This document shows positions 1 through 8,788 of a DNA stretch of 64,000 nucleotides, piece after piece. Source of the DNA: an uncultured Tenacibaculum sp. (GTDB lineage: Bacteria > Bacteroidota > Bacteroidia > Flavobacteriales > Flavobacteriaceae); the NCBI GenBank assembly GCA_947492185.1, contig CANLMR010000006.1, forward strand, positions 62,001 to 126,000, in the 5' to 3' direction. Under the pieces are notes generated by a model. That model did no database searches and was not told the DNA's origin. It worked only from the letters and a program-made list of their open reading frames with translations. Position 1 is the stretch's first letter, and the number at the start of each line of letters is the position of its first letter. A program made the position numbers and the translations under genes.

Positions 1-254
1 TCATGAATTAATCTTCCGTACATAGGAATGCAAATTTCTCGAGCTTTCTCTTCTACATCTGCTAAACGCAATGCTTTAAATCCTCGATCAGACAAAGCAA
101 GATTTATAGAACGACCAGCAGAAATATCAACTTTTCTTAAATCTGGTCTACTTTCATAAATTTCTACTCTAAATCCACGTTGTGCTAAACGTAAGGCTAA
201 TAAACTTCCACATAGTCCAGCTCCTACAATTAGTATTTTATCTTGTTTATTCAT
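1..254 (-). CDS. kmo: Kynurenine 3-monooxygenase (N-terminal part)
   Basis: Only the first 84 codons lie in the window and the gene runs off the left edge. The product begins with an FAD-binding Rossmann loop (GAGLCG, residues 11-16), followed by E34 for the ribose. The stretch RSINLALSDRG is a strong signature of kynurenine 3-monooxygenase, the flavoprotein that hydroxylates L-kynurenine to 3-hydroxykynurenine. The start ATG (252-254) directly abuts the stop codon of kynU upstream, so the two are co-transcribed and probably translationally coupled. Together they cover consecutive steps of tryptophan catabolism. The family call is secure; activity of the unseen remainder cannot be judged. Confidence 0.9.
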   Translation of the reverse strand, partial: MNKQDKILIVGAGLCGSLLALRLAQRGFRVEIYESRPDLRKVDISAGRSINLALSDRGFKALRLADVEEKAREICIPMYGRLIH

Positions 255-1517
255 TTACAACAAGGTTTTTAAAAGTGCAACCATTTTATATACATCCTCA
301 AAACTATTATACATAGGTACTGGAGCACATCTAATTACATCTGGTTCGCGCCAATCTGTTATGATATTATTTTCTGTAAGTTTTTTATGTAAACTTTTAT
401 CTGCATTTTTTACTTGAATAGATAACTGACATCCTCTTTCTTTAGGTTCAGAAGGGGTAATTATCTTAATTCGATCAGTATTAATTTCATTAATTAAATA
501 CTCAAAATAACCTGTTAACTTTTCAGATTTTTCTCGTAAAGCATCCATACCAACTTTATCAAATAAATCTAACGAAGAACGAATTGCTGCCATTGATAAA
601 ATTGGCGGATTTGATAATTGCCAACCTTCAGCCCCAGGCATAACATCAAAAGGTTGACGCATATTAAAACGTGTTTCTTTGTTATGATTCCACCAACCAG
701 CAAAACGTGGTAAATCTTTATTGTGAGCATGCTTTTCGTGAACAAATAATCCTGACAAACTTCCAGGGCCAGAATTTAAATATTTATAGGTACACCAAGC
801 AGCAAAATCAACTCCACTTTCATGAAGGTCTGGATTAATATTTCCCGCTCCGTGAGCTAAATCAATTCCAACTACACAATCTTTTGCATGTCCAATTTCG
901 GCAATACGTTTAAGGTCTAAATATTGTCCAGTATAATAATTTACCCCTCCAATTAAAAGCAAAGCAATTTCATCACCATTCTCTTCAACTATTTGTTCTA
1001 AATCGTCAATATTTAATAACTCTTCACCTTCTCTTGGCTTCCATTCAATTAATCCTTCTTCTGGATCAACACCATGAAACTTTAGCTGTGATTGAACAGC
1101 ATATCTATCAGAAGGAAAAGCATCACTTTCAATTACTATTTTGTATTTCTTTTTTGTAGGTTGATAAAAAGACACCATTAACAAATGAAGGTTAGTAGTT
1201 AAAGTATTCATTACCACAACTTCTATTGGTTTTGCTCCTACGATTTTAGCCATTTTATCCGTTAAAAACTCATGATATGGCATCCAAGGGTTTTGAGCTT
1301 CAAAATGTCCTTCTACTCCATATTTAGCCCAATCATCTAATTCTTGCTGAATGTACTCTTGTGTTTGCTTAGGTTGCAACCCTAAAGAATTTCCTGTAAA
1401 ATATAACCAGTCATTATCTTTTTTATCTTTAGGAATATGGAATTCATTTCGCAAATAAGCTAATGAATCTTCTTTATCTAATTTTCTCGCGTAGTCTAAC
1501 GAATTTTCGTAGTTCAT
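255..1517 (-). CDS. kynU: Kynureninase
   Basis: PLP-dependent hydrolase that cleaves 3-hydroxykynurenine (or kynurenine) to 3-hydroxyanthranilate (or anthranilate) and alanine. About 420 residues, the normal size. It has the N-terminal FTGNSLGLQP segment typical of kynureninase, a D-L-A-H-G-A-G-N cofactor-binding region, and the PLP-lysine motif YKYLNSGPGS. The open frame extends seven codons upstream to a TTG at 1538, but that TTG is part of a TATATTTG promoter box, so I take the ATG at 1517. The stop codon abuts the kmo start. Cytoplasmic, homodimeric in the family. The enzyme call is secure; substrate preference is inferred from the kmo neighbour. Confidence 0.95.
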   Translation of the reverse strand: MNYENSLDYARKLDKEDSLAYLRNEFHIPKDKKDNDWLYFTGNSLGLQPKQTQEYIQQELDDWAKYGVEGHFEAQNPWMPYHEFLTDKMAKIVGAKPIEVVVMNTLTTNLHLLMVSFYQPTKKKYKIVIESDAFPSDRYAVQSQLKFHGVDPEEGLIEWKPREGEELLNIDDLEQIVEENGDEIALLLIGGVNYYTGQYLDLKRIAEIGHAKDCVVGIDLAHGAGNINPDLHESGVDFAAWCTYKYLNSGPGSLSGLFVHEKHAHNKDLPRFAGWWNHNKETRFNMRQPFDVMPGAEGWQLSNPPILSMAAIRSSLDLFDKVGMDALREKSEKLTGYFEYLINEINTDRIKIITPSEPKERGCQLSIQVKNADKSLHKKLTENNIITDWREPDVIRCAPVPMYNSFEDVYKMVALLKTLL

Positions 1518-1535
1518 CAAAGGTTGATTTTGTCT

Positions 1536-1543
1536 CAAATATA
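1536..1543 (-). promoter_or_regulatory. Candidate -7 box upstream of kynU-kmo
   Basis: On the minus strand this reads TATATTTG, matching the Bacteroidota TAnnTTTG element, about 19 bases before the chosen kynU ATG. No clear TTG lies 19-21 bases further upstream, so only half of the promoter is supported. Confidence 0.35.
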
Positions 1544-1778
1544 GTAAAACCCAAGGAGTTTTTTAAAGTCTTGAATATAGAGTCATTGTATATTATTTTC
1601 CTTTTAGAAACATAAAACTTACTCTCTATTTTAGCCAAAAAATTATAAAAACGAATTCCATTACCAAAATACAGGCTTTTATGCCTTTCTTTTACTCCCT
1701 TATGGATATATTAAATAATAATTTTTTCTTTTTCTATAATTTTAAGTTATTAAAAACTAACTAAATACTTTTAATATT

Positions 1779-3215
1779 ATGAAATTCTTTAAATTAATTT
1801 TCCCTTTTTTATTAGGTTTGATGTTAATTACATCCTGTAAAAAAGAAAAAAAGGAAATAAAGAAAATAGAAAAAGAGATAGAAACGTACGTTAAAAACGA
1901 AATTAAAGATTTATGTACGGCAAATTCATCTTGGTTTACAATTGACCCAACAACAGGAAAAAGGAAAACTAAAGCTCCAAAAGAAGGGAAATCAAGTGTT
2001 TTTGGTAATAATACAACTGTTTCTAACTGTGATTTCCATCAATGGTCTTGGCAGAAATTTCTTTGGTTAACAAATGATGTTGCCGGAAAGCCATTATTTA
2101 TGAAGGAGTTAATTCAAGTAGATAGTCATAATGTTCCTGTCACTCAACCTGAAGGTCAAAATAAAATCATTCTGACAGCCAAAGAAAACGTACAAGCAAC
2201 AGGTGACATTCTTAAATCGAACAAAGCTTTTAGCACAGATAATACAAGTTATGATGTATACTATTCTATTCATGTGAACGACACATTATATCATAATATT
2301 GAGAAATATGCTAAAATGGATAAAAGCAAATATACTGATGCAACTTTCCCTGTAGGTTCTTTAGAATTAAAAGTTGCTTGGGTAGATGCAAGGGCTATTA
2401 AAGATACCAGTTCTTACTTTTTAACAGATGCCGTTATTAATGGAAACGAAACACAAATTGCTTTATTAGGAATGCATGTAGTAGGTATTGTGTATAATCA
2501 TCCTGAGTTTATTTGGGCTACTTTTGAACATGATGATTTAGTTCCTTATTACGATTGGAAAGCAACTACAACAGCTGATGTGCCAGTTACTTCTAAAACA
2601 GATAAATTATTTTTCAACAAAAATGCAACGGGAACAATTGATAATCTTGCAAGTCATTATAATGATCCATCTAAAGATAATCCAAATGTATTTGCTGTAA
2701 ACAAATACGGAGTACCTCGTCAAGCTGAAAATACTTTCTTAGCTACTAGTCAAAATGGAAAACAAAACTTTGATAATATTGAAATTATAAATGAAAGTGT
2801 AAAACTTCAATTAAAAGATATTTGGAAAAATTATTTTTATAATGGTTCTATTTGGATAGATACAGAAGGATATAAATATCCTACAGAACAAGCTAAATTA
2901 TTAAACTCTTTAGGTAACAATTTAAGCAACTCTTCTCCAGGTAAATTAACTCGTGGATCTGTTGCTGCCTATAATATTACAATGGAAACATACGAGCAGT
3001 TAGGTTTTGCTCCTCCTAAATCAATACATGAGCAATCAGTTACCACAATGGGAAATTGTTTTTCTTGTCACAGTAGTAACGGTACTAGTGGTTCTCCTTT
3101 AAACATAAGTCATATTTTTAATGGTGCAGTTGACCGTAATAAAGGACTTTCTAAGACGAAAACAAAACAAAAGCATTTAAATGAGGTACTAGATATAGTT
3201 AAGAGTTTAAAATAA
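1779..3215 (+). CDS. Lipoprotein with C-terminal CxxCH haem motif
   Basis: A 478-residue exported lipoprotein. The signal peptide ends in LITSC with Cys about residue 20, followed by a lysine/glutamate-rich linker. A single CxxCH (C427-F-S-C-H431) near the C-terminus would bind one covalent haem c. The 400 residues before it show no domain I recognise but contain many Trp and Tyr residues (for example HQWSWQKFLWLTN near 90), suggesting a beta-rich periplasmic or surface domain. Cytochrome-like lipoproteins of this layout occur in marine Bacteroidota without an assigned role. It stands alone, with a hairpin terminator downstream. A redox function is inferred from the haem motif only. Confidence 0.7.
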   Translation: MKFFKLIFPFLLGLMLITSCKKEKKEIKKIEKEIETYVKNEIKDLCTANSSWFTIDPTTGKRKTKAPKEGKSSVFGNNTTVSNCDFHQWSWQKFLWLTNDVAGKPLFMKELIQVDSHNVPVTQPEGQNKIILTAKENVQATGDILKSNKAFSTDNTSYDVYYSIHVNDTLYHNIEKYAKMDKSKYTDATFPVGSLELKVAWVDARAIKDTSSYFLTDAVINGNETQIALLGMHVVGIVYNHPEFIWATFEHDDLVPYYDWKATTTADVPVTSKTDKLFFNKNATGTIDNLASHYNDPSKDNPNVFAVNKYGVPRQAENTFLATSQNGKQNFDNIEIINESVKLQLKDIWKNYFYNGSIWIDTEGYKYPTEQAKLLNSLGNNLSNSSPGKLTRGSVAAYNITMETYEQLGFAPPKSIHEQSVTTMGNCFSCHSSNGTSGSPLNISHIFNGAVDRNKGLSKTKTKQKHLNEVLDIVKSLK

Positions 3216-3276
3216 GACTCTACCTTATGTATTCAATATTGAAACAACCAGACTTGTTTATATATTTTTTGTGATT

Positions 3277-3313
3277 AAAAAACCTTGTTGATTTTAAAAT
3301 CAACAAGGTTTTT
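3277..3313. terminator. Bidirectional hairpin terminator
   Basis: A perfect inverted repeat (arms AAAACCTTGTTGATTTT and its complement) with A-run before and T-run after. It lies between the convergent lipoprotein-cytochrome gene (+) and the serB-serA fusion gene (-) and can end both transcripts. Confidence 0.85.
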
Positions 3314-3339
3314 ATATTTAAAATAAAATTTTACTTTTT

Positions 3340-5223
3340 TTAATATAATACTCTAAATCGTATTGTCCCTTCTACATTCTTTAATTCTTGTATTACTTCT
3401 TGATTGTAATCTTTATCTACATCTGTAATTACATAACCAACTTTAGAATCTGTAGATAAATATTGCCCTACAATATTTAATCCGTATTCTGCAACTACCT
3501 TATTGATTTTTGCCATAACTCCAGAAACATTCTTATGAATATGTAAAAAACGATGTGCGTTTTCTTGCTTAGGCAGACGAATATTTGGGAAATTTACAGC
3601 ATCAACCGTATTACCAGAATTAATATAAGCCATAATTTTTCCAGGAACAAAATCAGCGATATCTCTTTGCGCTTCTTCTGTACTTCCTCCAACATGTGGA
3701 GTTAAAATTACATTTGGCAATCCTTTTAAAGCAGTATAAAACTCACCATTTTTCCTAGGTTCTTCAGGATAAACATCTACAGCGGCTCCAGCTATTTTAC
3801 CTGATTTTAATGCTGCTGTTAATGCTGGTATATCTACCACAAAACCACGTGATAAATTTACCAAATGTGCTCCATCTTTCATTTGAGAAATTTCTTTCTC
3901 TCCAATATAATTTTTGTTTAATGAATTATCATCAACATGTAAAGTAACTACATCTGAAATAGATAATAAATCAGATAATGAGTTTAATTTGGTAGCATTA
4001 CCAAGAGCAAGTTTATCCTCTACATCATAATAATACACATCCATTCCTAAAGCTTCAGCTAAAACTGATAATTGTTTTCCTATATTTCCGTATCCAACAA
4101 TTCCTAATTTTTTACCTCTAACTTCTCTAGAGCCTTGAGCGGTTTTATTCCACTCGCCATTATGAATTTCTGTACTACGCTGAAAAACACTACGCATTAG
4201 CATGATTATTTCTCCAATAGCTAATTCTACAACAGAACGAGTGTTACTGTATGGAGCATTGAAAACAACAATTCCATTCTCTTTACAAGCCTCTAAATCA
4301 ATTTGCTTAGTTCCTATACAAAAAGCACCAACTGCTAATAATCTTGGGGCATTTTCTATAACTTTTTTTGTTACCTGAGTTTTGGAACGTATTCCTAAAA
4401 CATGAACATCTTGAAGTTTTTCTATTAATTCTTCTTCTGGCAGACTTTTAGAAACTGTTTCTACAGTAAATCCATCAGTAGAAAAATTTTCATACGCATC
4501 AGCATGTATATTTTCTAGTAATAACATTTTGATACGATTTTTTGGGTAAGATATATTTCTTGGCAAATCGTTTATAAATAAAAAATCGTCTAAATTCGGT
4601 GTAATATAATCGGCGTTTTGAATTGTTTTTTCTCGTTTAACATTTTCTGTATATGCAAAAAACTTATCTGCAACTCCAGCTTCTCTGGTAATGTAGTCAC
4701 TATAACCATCTCCAATCATTTGGATTTCGCCATCTAATTGTAAGTTTTGTAAGCATTCGATTTTTCCATTATGAACAGAGAGAATATTATCTCTATCAAA
4801 ACCTATAATTTCTCCATTTTCACTAAACTCGAAAGTATTTGCAAAAACTCTTTCTGCTGGCACGTTATATTCGGCTACAATAGGAATTATAAATTCTTTA
4901 AAACCAGCAGAAATTACATAAATGTTATCTGAATAAGTTTCAAAAAAATCTTTATTCCTTTCTATAGATGAAGATACTCGTTTTTTTAATTCTTTAATTA
5001 ATAAATCTAAATCGGATCGTTTAGCGTTAAGCAGTTTTATCCTGCGTTCAAGAGATTGAGTAAAAGAAATTTCACCATCAATTCCTAAATTGGTGATTTT
5101 AATAATTTCTTCAATTATTTCCTCTTTTTTTGGATTGTTTGCTAATGTTATTTCAGCTAAAACATCTAACGCTTCAACTTTGGTAAGCGTACTATCGAAA
5201 TCAAAAATATAGTATTTACTCAT
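3340..5223 (-). CDS. serA: Phosphoserine phosphatase-like HAD / D-3-phosphoglycerate dehydrogenase fusion
   Basis: A 627-residue two-enzyme protein of serine synthesis. Residues 1-215 are a HAD phosphatase of SerB type: nucleophile and acid D8 and D10 in FDFDST, and the late GDGYSD motif at 171-176. Residues about 230-545 are a D-3-phosphoglycerate dehydrogenase: R279 in GIRSKTQ, NAD loop GYGNIG at 377-382, and the catalytic His in TPHVGGST. Residues about 550-627 look like an ACT regulatory domain. SerA oxidises 3-phosphoglycerate and SerB removes the final phosphate, so the first and third steps are joined while the SerC transaminase is not nearby. All visible catalytic residues are intact. 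The two activities are inferred from family membership. Confidence 0.9.
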   Translation of the reverse strand: MSKYYIFDFDSTLTKVEALDVLAEITLANNPKKEEIIEEIIKITNLGIDGEISFTQSLERRIKLLNAKRSDLDLLIKELKKRVSSSIERNKDFFETYSDNIYVISAGFKEFIIPIVAEYNVPAERVFANTFEFSENGEIIGFDRDNILSVHNGKIECLQNLQLDGEIQMIGDGYSDYITREAGVADKFFAYTENVKREKTIQNADYITPNLDDFLFINDLPRNISYPKNRIKMLLLENIHADAYENFSTDGFTVETVSKSLPEEELIEKLQDVHVLGIRSKTQVTKKVIENAPRLLAVGAFCIGTKQIDLEACKENGIVVFNAPYSNTRSVVELAIGEIIMLMRSVFQRSTEIHNGEWNKTAQGSREVRGKKLGIVGYGNIGKQLSVLAEALGMDVYYYDVEDKLALGNATKLNSLSDLLSISDVVTLHVDDNSLNKNYIGEKEISQMKDGAHLVNLSRGFVVDIPALTAALKSGKIAGAAVDVYPEEPRKNGEFYTALKGLPNVILTPHVGGSTEEAQRDIADFVPGKIMAYINSGNTVDAVNFPNIRLPKQENAHRFLHIHKNVSGVMAKINKVVAEYGLNIVGQYLSTDSKVGYVITDVDKDYNQEVIQELKNVEGTIRFRVLY

Positions 5224-5427
5224 GAGAATAGATTGTCGATTGAAACGTGAAAATTACAATCTATTTTTCTGAGAAAAAATTAATATGTTAAGAAAAATGT
5301 ATTTTTATAATACTGATAATAAATGAATTGTATTTTAGAAAATTTCTCAAAATATACCTATATTAAATATAAAAACCATAAAAAAAACTAAAACGTAATA
5401 GTCATTTAGAATTAACAAAACACAACT

Positions 5428-7098
5428 TCAAATCGAAGTTATTTTTCTGAAAAACAGGTTCTTAACACCATCCGTATTTATATTAAATCCGTTTACAATT
5501 TTATTATTTCTTGTAAATTGAATACCCGAATATATATATGTATTACTTCTAAACGCATCTTTTACTATTGGATAAAATTGTATTGGTTCTGTTTTAAAAT
5601 TTGAGACTACTAAAGAATCTTTTTTTAATGTAAAATTTAAAACTACTCCTAATTCTTTATTATAATAATCGCCTACATATTCTTTTAAATTAACATCTGT
5701 ACTATTAATCAAACTAATTTTATCATAGGTGCTTTCATCACTATTCAATGAGGAAAGCTTAAAGTTATTCTTATTGAACCTAATTATTACTTCTGTATCT
5801 CCTTGTAGATAAAACTGAAATTTATTTTTAGTTAATGCTAATAAAGGCGTTTCTGCATTTCCATTTAACCGCTTATAACGTAACGTATCATTTTTTAAAT
5901 AAATTTCTCTTACCAAACTATTAGTTCTATCCCAATAAAAACCTTCAAATTTTTTCATTTCTTTTTTAGATAAAGACTTAACTTTTATTTTAGAATAATC
6001 TATTTCTGCAGGTTCTGTAAATTCTTTTTCTAAAATTTGATTTGCCATACTTCCAGCAGGCATTCCGTTATATCTATTATTATTACCCAAAACAAAAGCA
6101 ATGACGTTATGAGATTGAAATCTAAAAACATTAGCTCCATAACCTCCTATTAAGCCATATTGCCAAGACATTTTTTTTAATCCTCTTTCTGGATGATCAA
6201 AATAACGTCCAAGAGTTACTTTCCCCCAAGTAGAAGCATATTCTTTACCTGAATCTAATGTCACATATTTATCTAATTTATTTATTAGACTTGATAATTT
6301 ATGATTCCCTGAATATAATTGAAACCATTTTGAAAAATCTTCTGCCGTAGTATATAAATTTGAAATTCCTAATGTTAAATCATTAACTGGATTATATCTA
6401 ATATCATTACCTATTGAATACGATTTTGCCAGATTTTTCAGCATACCTCTTGGAGTATTAAAAGATGTATTTCTCATTTCTAGAGATTCAAACACATGTT
6501 TTTTTGTAAAATCCTCGAAAGATTGTTTAGATATACTTTTTATAATTTCTACCATTAAAATAATCTCAGTATTTGAGCTATGATAAGAAAATTGAGTACC
6601 GGGTTTAAAATTCAATTTTTGTTGTAAACTAATAATTCTTAAAGCATCATCATGTGTAAAAAGGTCATCTTGTCTAACATTTAAAAGTTCTTTTAGCGGG
6701 TATAAAACATGAAGCCCGCTAGAATGATTTAAAAGATGTTTTACCTTAAGTGGGTATTGATATTTTGGCAATATAGGTATATGTTTCCTTACATTATCTT
6801 CTAAAGATAGTTTTCCTTCTTTCTCAAGAAGTAACAAAGACAACACTGTAAATTGTTTAGCTAAGTCTCCTACTTGAAATTTAGTTTTTGATGTTATTAA
6901 TTTGTTAGTTTCAACATCTTCAACCCCAAAACCTTTTAAATATAAGATTTTACCATTCTGTAAAACACCTCCTGCTAAACCTGGTTTATTACTATTTGTA
7001 TACGAAGATAGAATACTATCAAACTTCTTTTCCAATAAGTGATTTTGAGAAAAAACAGTTATTGAAACTAAAAAAATTAGGCTGCTTATTTTTTTCAT
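5428..7098 (-). CDS. Serine beta-lactamase-fold protein, catalytic residues replaced
   Basis: A 556-residue exported protein with an N-terminal signal peptide (MKKISSLIFLVSITVFSQ) and a class C beta-lactamase/penicillin-binding fold: VLQNGKILYLKGFGVED, HLLNHSSGL, and a typical downstream ESLEMRNTSF. The SxxK motif reads G-D78-L-A-K81, with Asp where the nucleophilic Ser should be. The YxN motif aligns as S174-S-N176, lacking the Tyr. Family members are esterases, peptidases or beta-lactamases; this copy should not acylate substrates by the usual chemistry. The C-terminal 170 residues are a beta-rich extension often found in Bacteroidota members. Single-gene unit. A binding or inactive role is inferred, not shown. 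Confidence 0.8.
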   Translation of the reverse strand: MKKISSLIFLVSITVFSQNHLLEKKFDSILSSYTNSNKPGLAGGVLQNGKILYLKGFGVEDVETNKLITSKTKFQVGDLAKQFTVLSLLLLEKEGKLSLEDNVRKHIPILPKYQYPLKVKHLLNHSSGLHVLYPLKELLNVRQDDLFTHDDALRIISLQQKLNFKPGTQFSYHSSNTEIILMVEIIKSISKQSFEDFTKKHVFESLEMRNTSFNTPRGMLKNLAKSYSIGNDIRYNPVNDLTLGISNLYTTAEDFSKWFQLYSGNHKLSSLINKLDKYVTLDSGKEYASTWGKVTLGRYFDHPERGLKKMSWQYGLIGGYGANVFRFQSHNVIAFVLGNNNRYNGMPAGSMANQILEKEFTEPAEIDYSKIKVKSLSKKEMKKFEGFYWDRTNSLVREIYLKNDTLRYKRLNGNAETPLLALTKNKFQFYLQGDTEVIIRFNKNNFKLSSLNSDESTYDKISLINSTDVNLKEYVGDYYNKELGVVLNFTLKKDSLVVSNFKTEPIQFYPIVKDAFRSNTYIYSGIQFTRNNKIVNGFNINTDGVKNLFFRKITSI

Positions 7099-7263
7099 TT
7101 TTTACTAATTATAACTTTATTAGTAAAATTGAGTTTATAATTTAAATAAAAAGTTTAATGCTATAATTTAGAAGTACAACTTTATAAATATGAACCTGAA
7201 ATCTCTTACAAATTAATACAAGCTATGCTTTATCTTTTAGAATGACTTACTTTTACAGCAAAA

Positions 7264-7289
7264 AAAAATCTCACACAAGTGAGATTTTT
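7264..7289. terminator. Hairpin terminator at the end of the tail-like cluster
   Basis: Inverted repeat with arms AAAAATCTCAC and GTGAGATTTTT and a four-base loop, about 60 bases past the last gene of the tail cluster on the minus strand. It closes that long transcript. Confidence 0.8.
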
Positions 7290-7351
7290 AACATTTTTTG
7301 AATTGCAACTATGCTTTAGAAAAACATTATACAGTTACATTTTATTTAATA

Positions 7352-8248
7352 CTATAATATATTGCTAGTGTCTAAAACTGGAATTGATGTGTGGAGATAT
7401 ACGCCTTCTTCAATTCTTCCTTTGAAATTTATAGACACAGAACCATCTTTATCTAAAGTACCCATAAAAGTTTCTCCTAATGCATTAATAAAACTTACAT
7501 TGACAGATCTAGATGGTCTGTAATTGAAAGGTAACTTACATATTAAATTATCTACCAATTCTGTTCCTAAAGTAGAAGTTTTTGCATTCTTTACTGTTAG
7601 AAATAAAATTTCATTTTTAACCTCGGCTTTAATTTCATCAGCAATAAAACTTTTACTTGTAGTTACATCAACTAATTTTAAATCAGAAGAGTCCGCATTA
7701 ATTTTAGGGATGCCTTCTCTAACAATTGTAAAATCATAAAATAAAGAAGCTGAATAATTATAATTTATAAAATTAGGTGATGTTGGGAAAATCTTATAAA
7801 ATGTAACTCTAGAACTTGTATACACTGGTAAATCATCAGCTAAACAATAAAAAGTAGGTGGTATTCGGCTAAATAATAAATTTAAGCGACCTATATCTAA
7901 CTTTATAACTGTTCCCCTAGGGTCAAATCTTGAATTAGGCTTACTTGAATCAACTCCAAAAAAGAATTCATCATTTGCGTTTTTGAGGATTATATATGGG
8001 TTAGGATTAAAATAAGTTGCATTAGAAAACTCTTCTTTATCTACTACTAGAACAGGAACCCTATCATAATATAATTTAGCAGCATTACTATTAGACACAA
8101 TACCTATTTCATCAATTTCATGCTTTATTTCATATAACTCCTCAGTATAGTCTTTATACATTGGTATAATTTCATCTGGAGTAATTTGACGTGCACCTAC
8201 TCCTATTTTTCCTTTACCTCCTTTAATTAAAAAACTTCCTCTTGCCAT
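7352..8248 (-). CDS. Fibre-like protein, last gene of the tail cluster
   Basis: A 298-residue protein with no signal peptide. The C-terminal 60 residues (KLPFNYRPSRSVNVSF followed by G-rich beta segments with DKDGSVSINF) resemble the beta-sandwich tip found in phage and tailocin fibre proteins. The N-terminus is basic and Gly/Lys-rich (MARGSFLIKGGKGKIG). It starts three bases after the 174-residue gene and lies downstream of the main fibre gene, the usual place for receptor-binding or fibre-accessory proteins. A target-recognition role is inferred from position and the C-terminal fold pattern. Confidence 0.5.
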   Translation of the reverse strand: MARGSFLIKGGKGKIGVGARQITPDEIIPMYKDYTEELYEIKHEIDEIGIVSNSNAAKLYYDRVPVLVVDKEEFSNATYFNPNPYIILKNANDEFFFGVDSSKPNSRFDPRGTVIKLDIGRLNLLFSRIPPTFYCLADDLPVYTSSRVTFYKIFPTSPNFINYNYSASLFYDFTIVREGIPKINADSSDLKLVDVTTSKSFIADEIKAEVKNEILFLTVKNAKTSTLGTELVDNLICKLPFNYRPSRSVNVSFINALGETFMGTLDKDGSVSINFKGRIEEGVYLHTSIPVLDTSNIL

Positions 8249-8250
8249 TT

Positions 8251-8775
8251 TTATGATTGTAATTGTTGAACAATATTATACTGAAAAATTACGATTTCAT
8301 CTTCCTCTATAGTAATCGGAGGATTTAATCTATTTACCGTTGAAGCTAAAATTTTCTCAATTCCGCCTAAGGTAGGAAATGGATTAACAATTATATCTCC
8401 TCTTACTGGGACTTCACCAATTATTCTAGGTTCAGCATCAACTTTTTCACTAAACACCTCTTCTTGTAGACTTACTCTCTCTCTCCTTACTTCACCCATA
8501 CCTCCAGAATCAAATCTAATATTACCTAAATCAACCACTTTAACTTTATTATCTTGATTGATAACATTTGCAGGGTTTTGTATTAGTAATTTGCTACCAT
8601 TCGATAATTTTATTTCCGAATCACCTGTAGCTTGATTTCTTTCAACACCAGTAACGTAAATCCTTGTTACATCATCCTCATGCACAAAACTATCTATTAA
8701 ATCTTCAAATTGTGTTTGCGTTGGTTTATCTCCTGTTTCGAAATATGACTTTAATACTGCTTTTGACTGTTTCAT
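8251..8775 (-). CDS. Tail fibre-associated protein
   Basis: A 174-residue soluble protein. The start (LKSYFETGDKPTQTQFEDLI, residues 8-27) is a pattern that recurs at the N-terminus of Bacteroidota phage and tail-like fibre proteins, probably an attachment module. The rest is beta-rich with repeated short hydrophobic strands. It sits between the fibre gene and the terminal fibre-like gene, with 13- and 2-base gaps. A connector or chaperone of the fibre is the likeliest role; direct evidence is limited to the N-terminal pattern and location. Confidence 0.5.
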   Translation of the reverse strand: MKQSKAVLKSYFETGDKPTQTQFEDLIDSFVHEDDVTRIYVTGVERNQATGDSEIKLSNGSKLLIQNPANVINQDNKVKVVDLGNIRFDSGGMGEVRRERVSLQEEVFSEKVDAEPRIIGEVPVRGDIIVNPFPTLGGIEKILASTVNRLNPPITIEEDEIVIFQYNIVQQLQS

Positions 8776-8788
8776 CTTCTATAACTTT

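Noticed and set aside
1518..1538. TTG start giving seven extra residues to kynureninase
   Set aside because: The TTG is part of the TATATTTG promoter box, so it would lie upstream of the transcript start.
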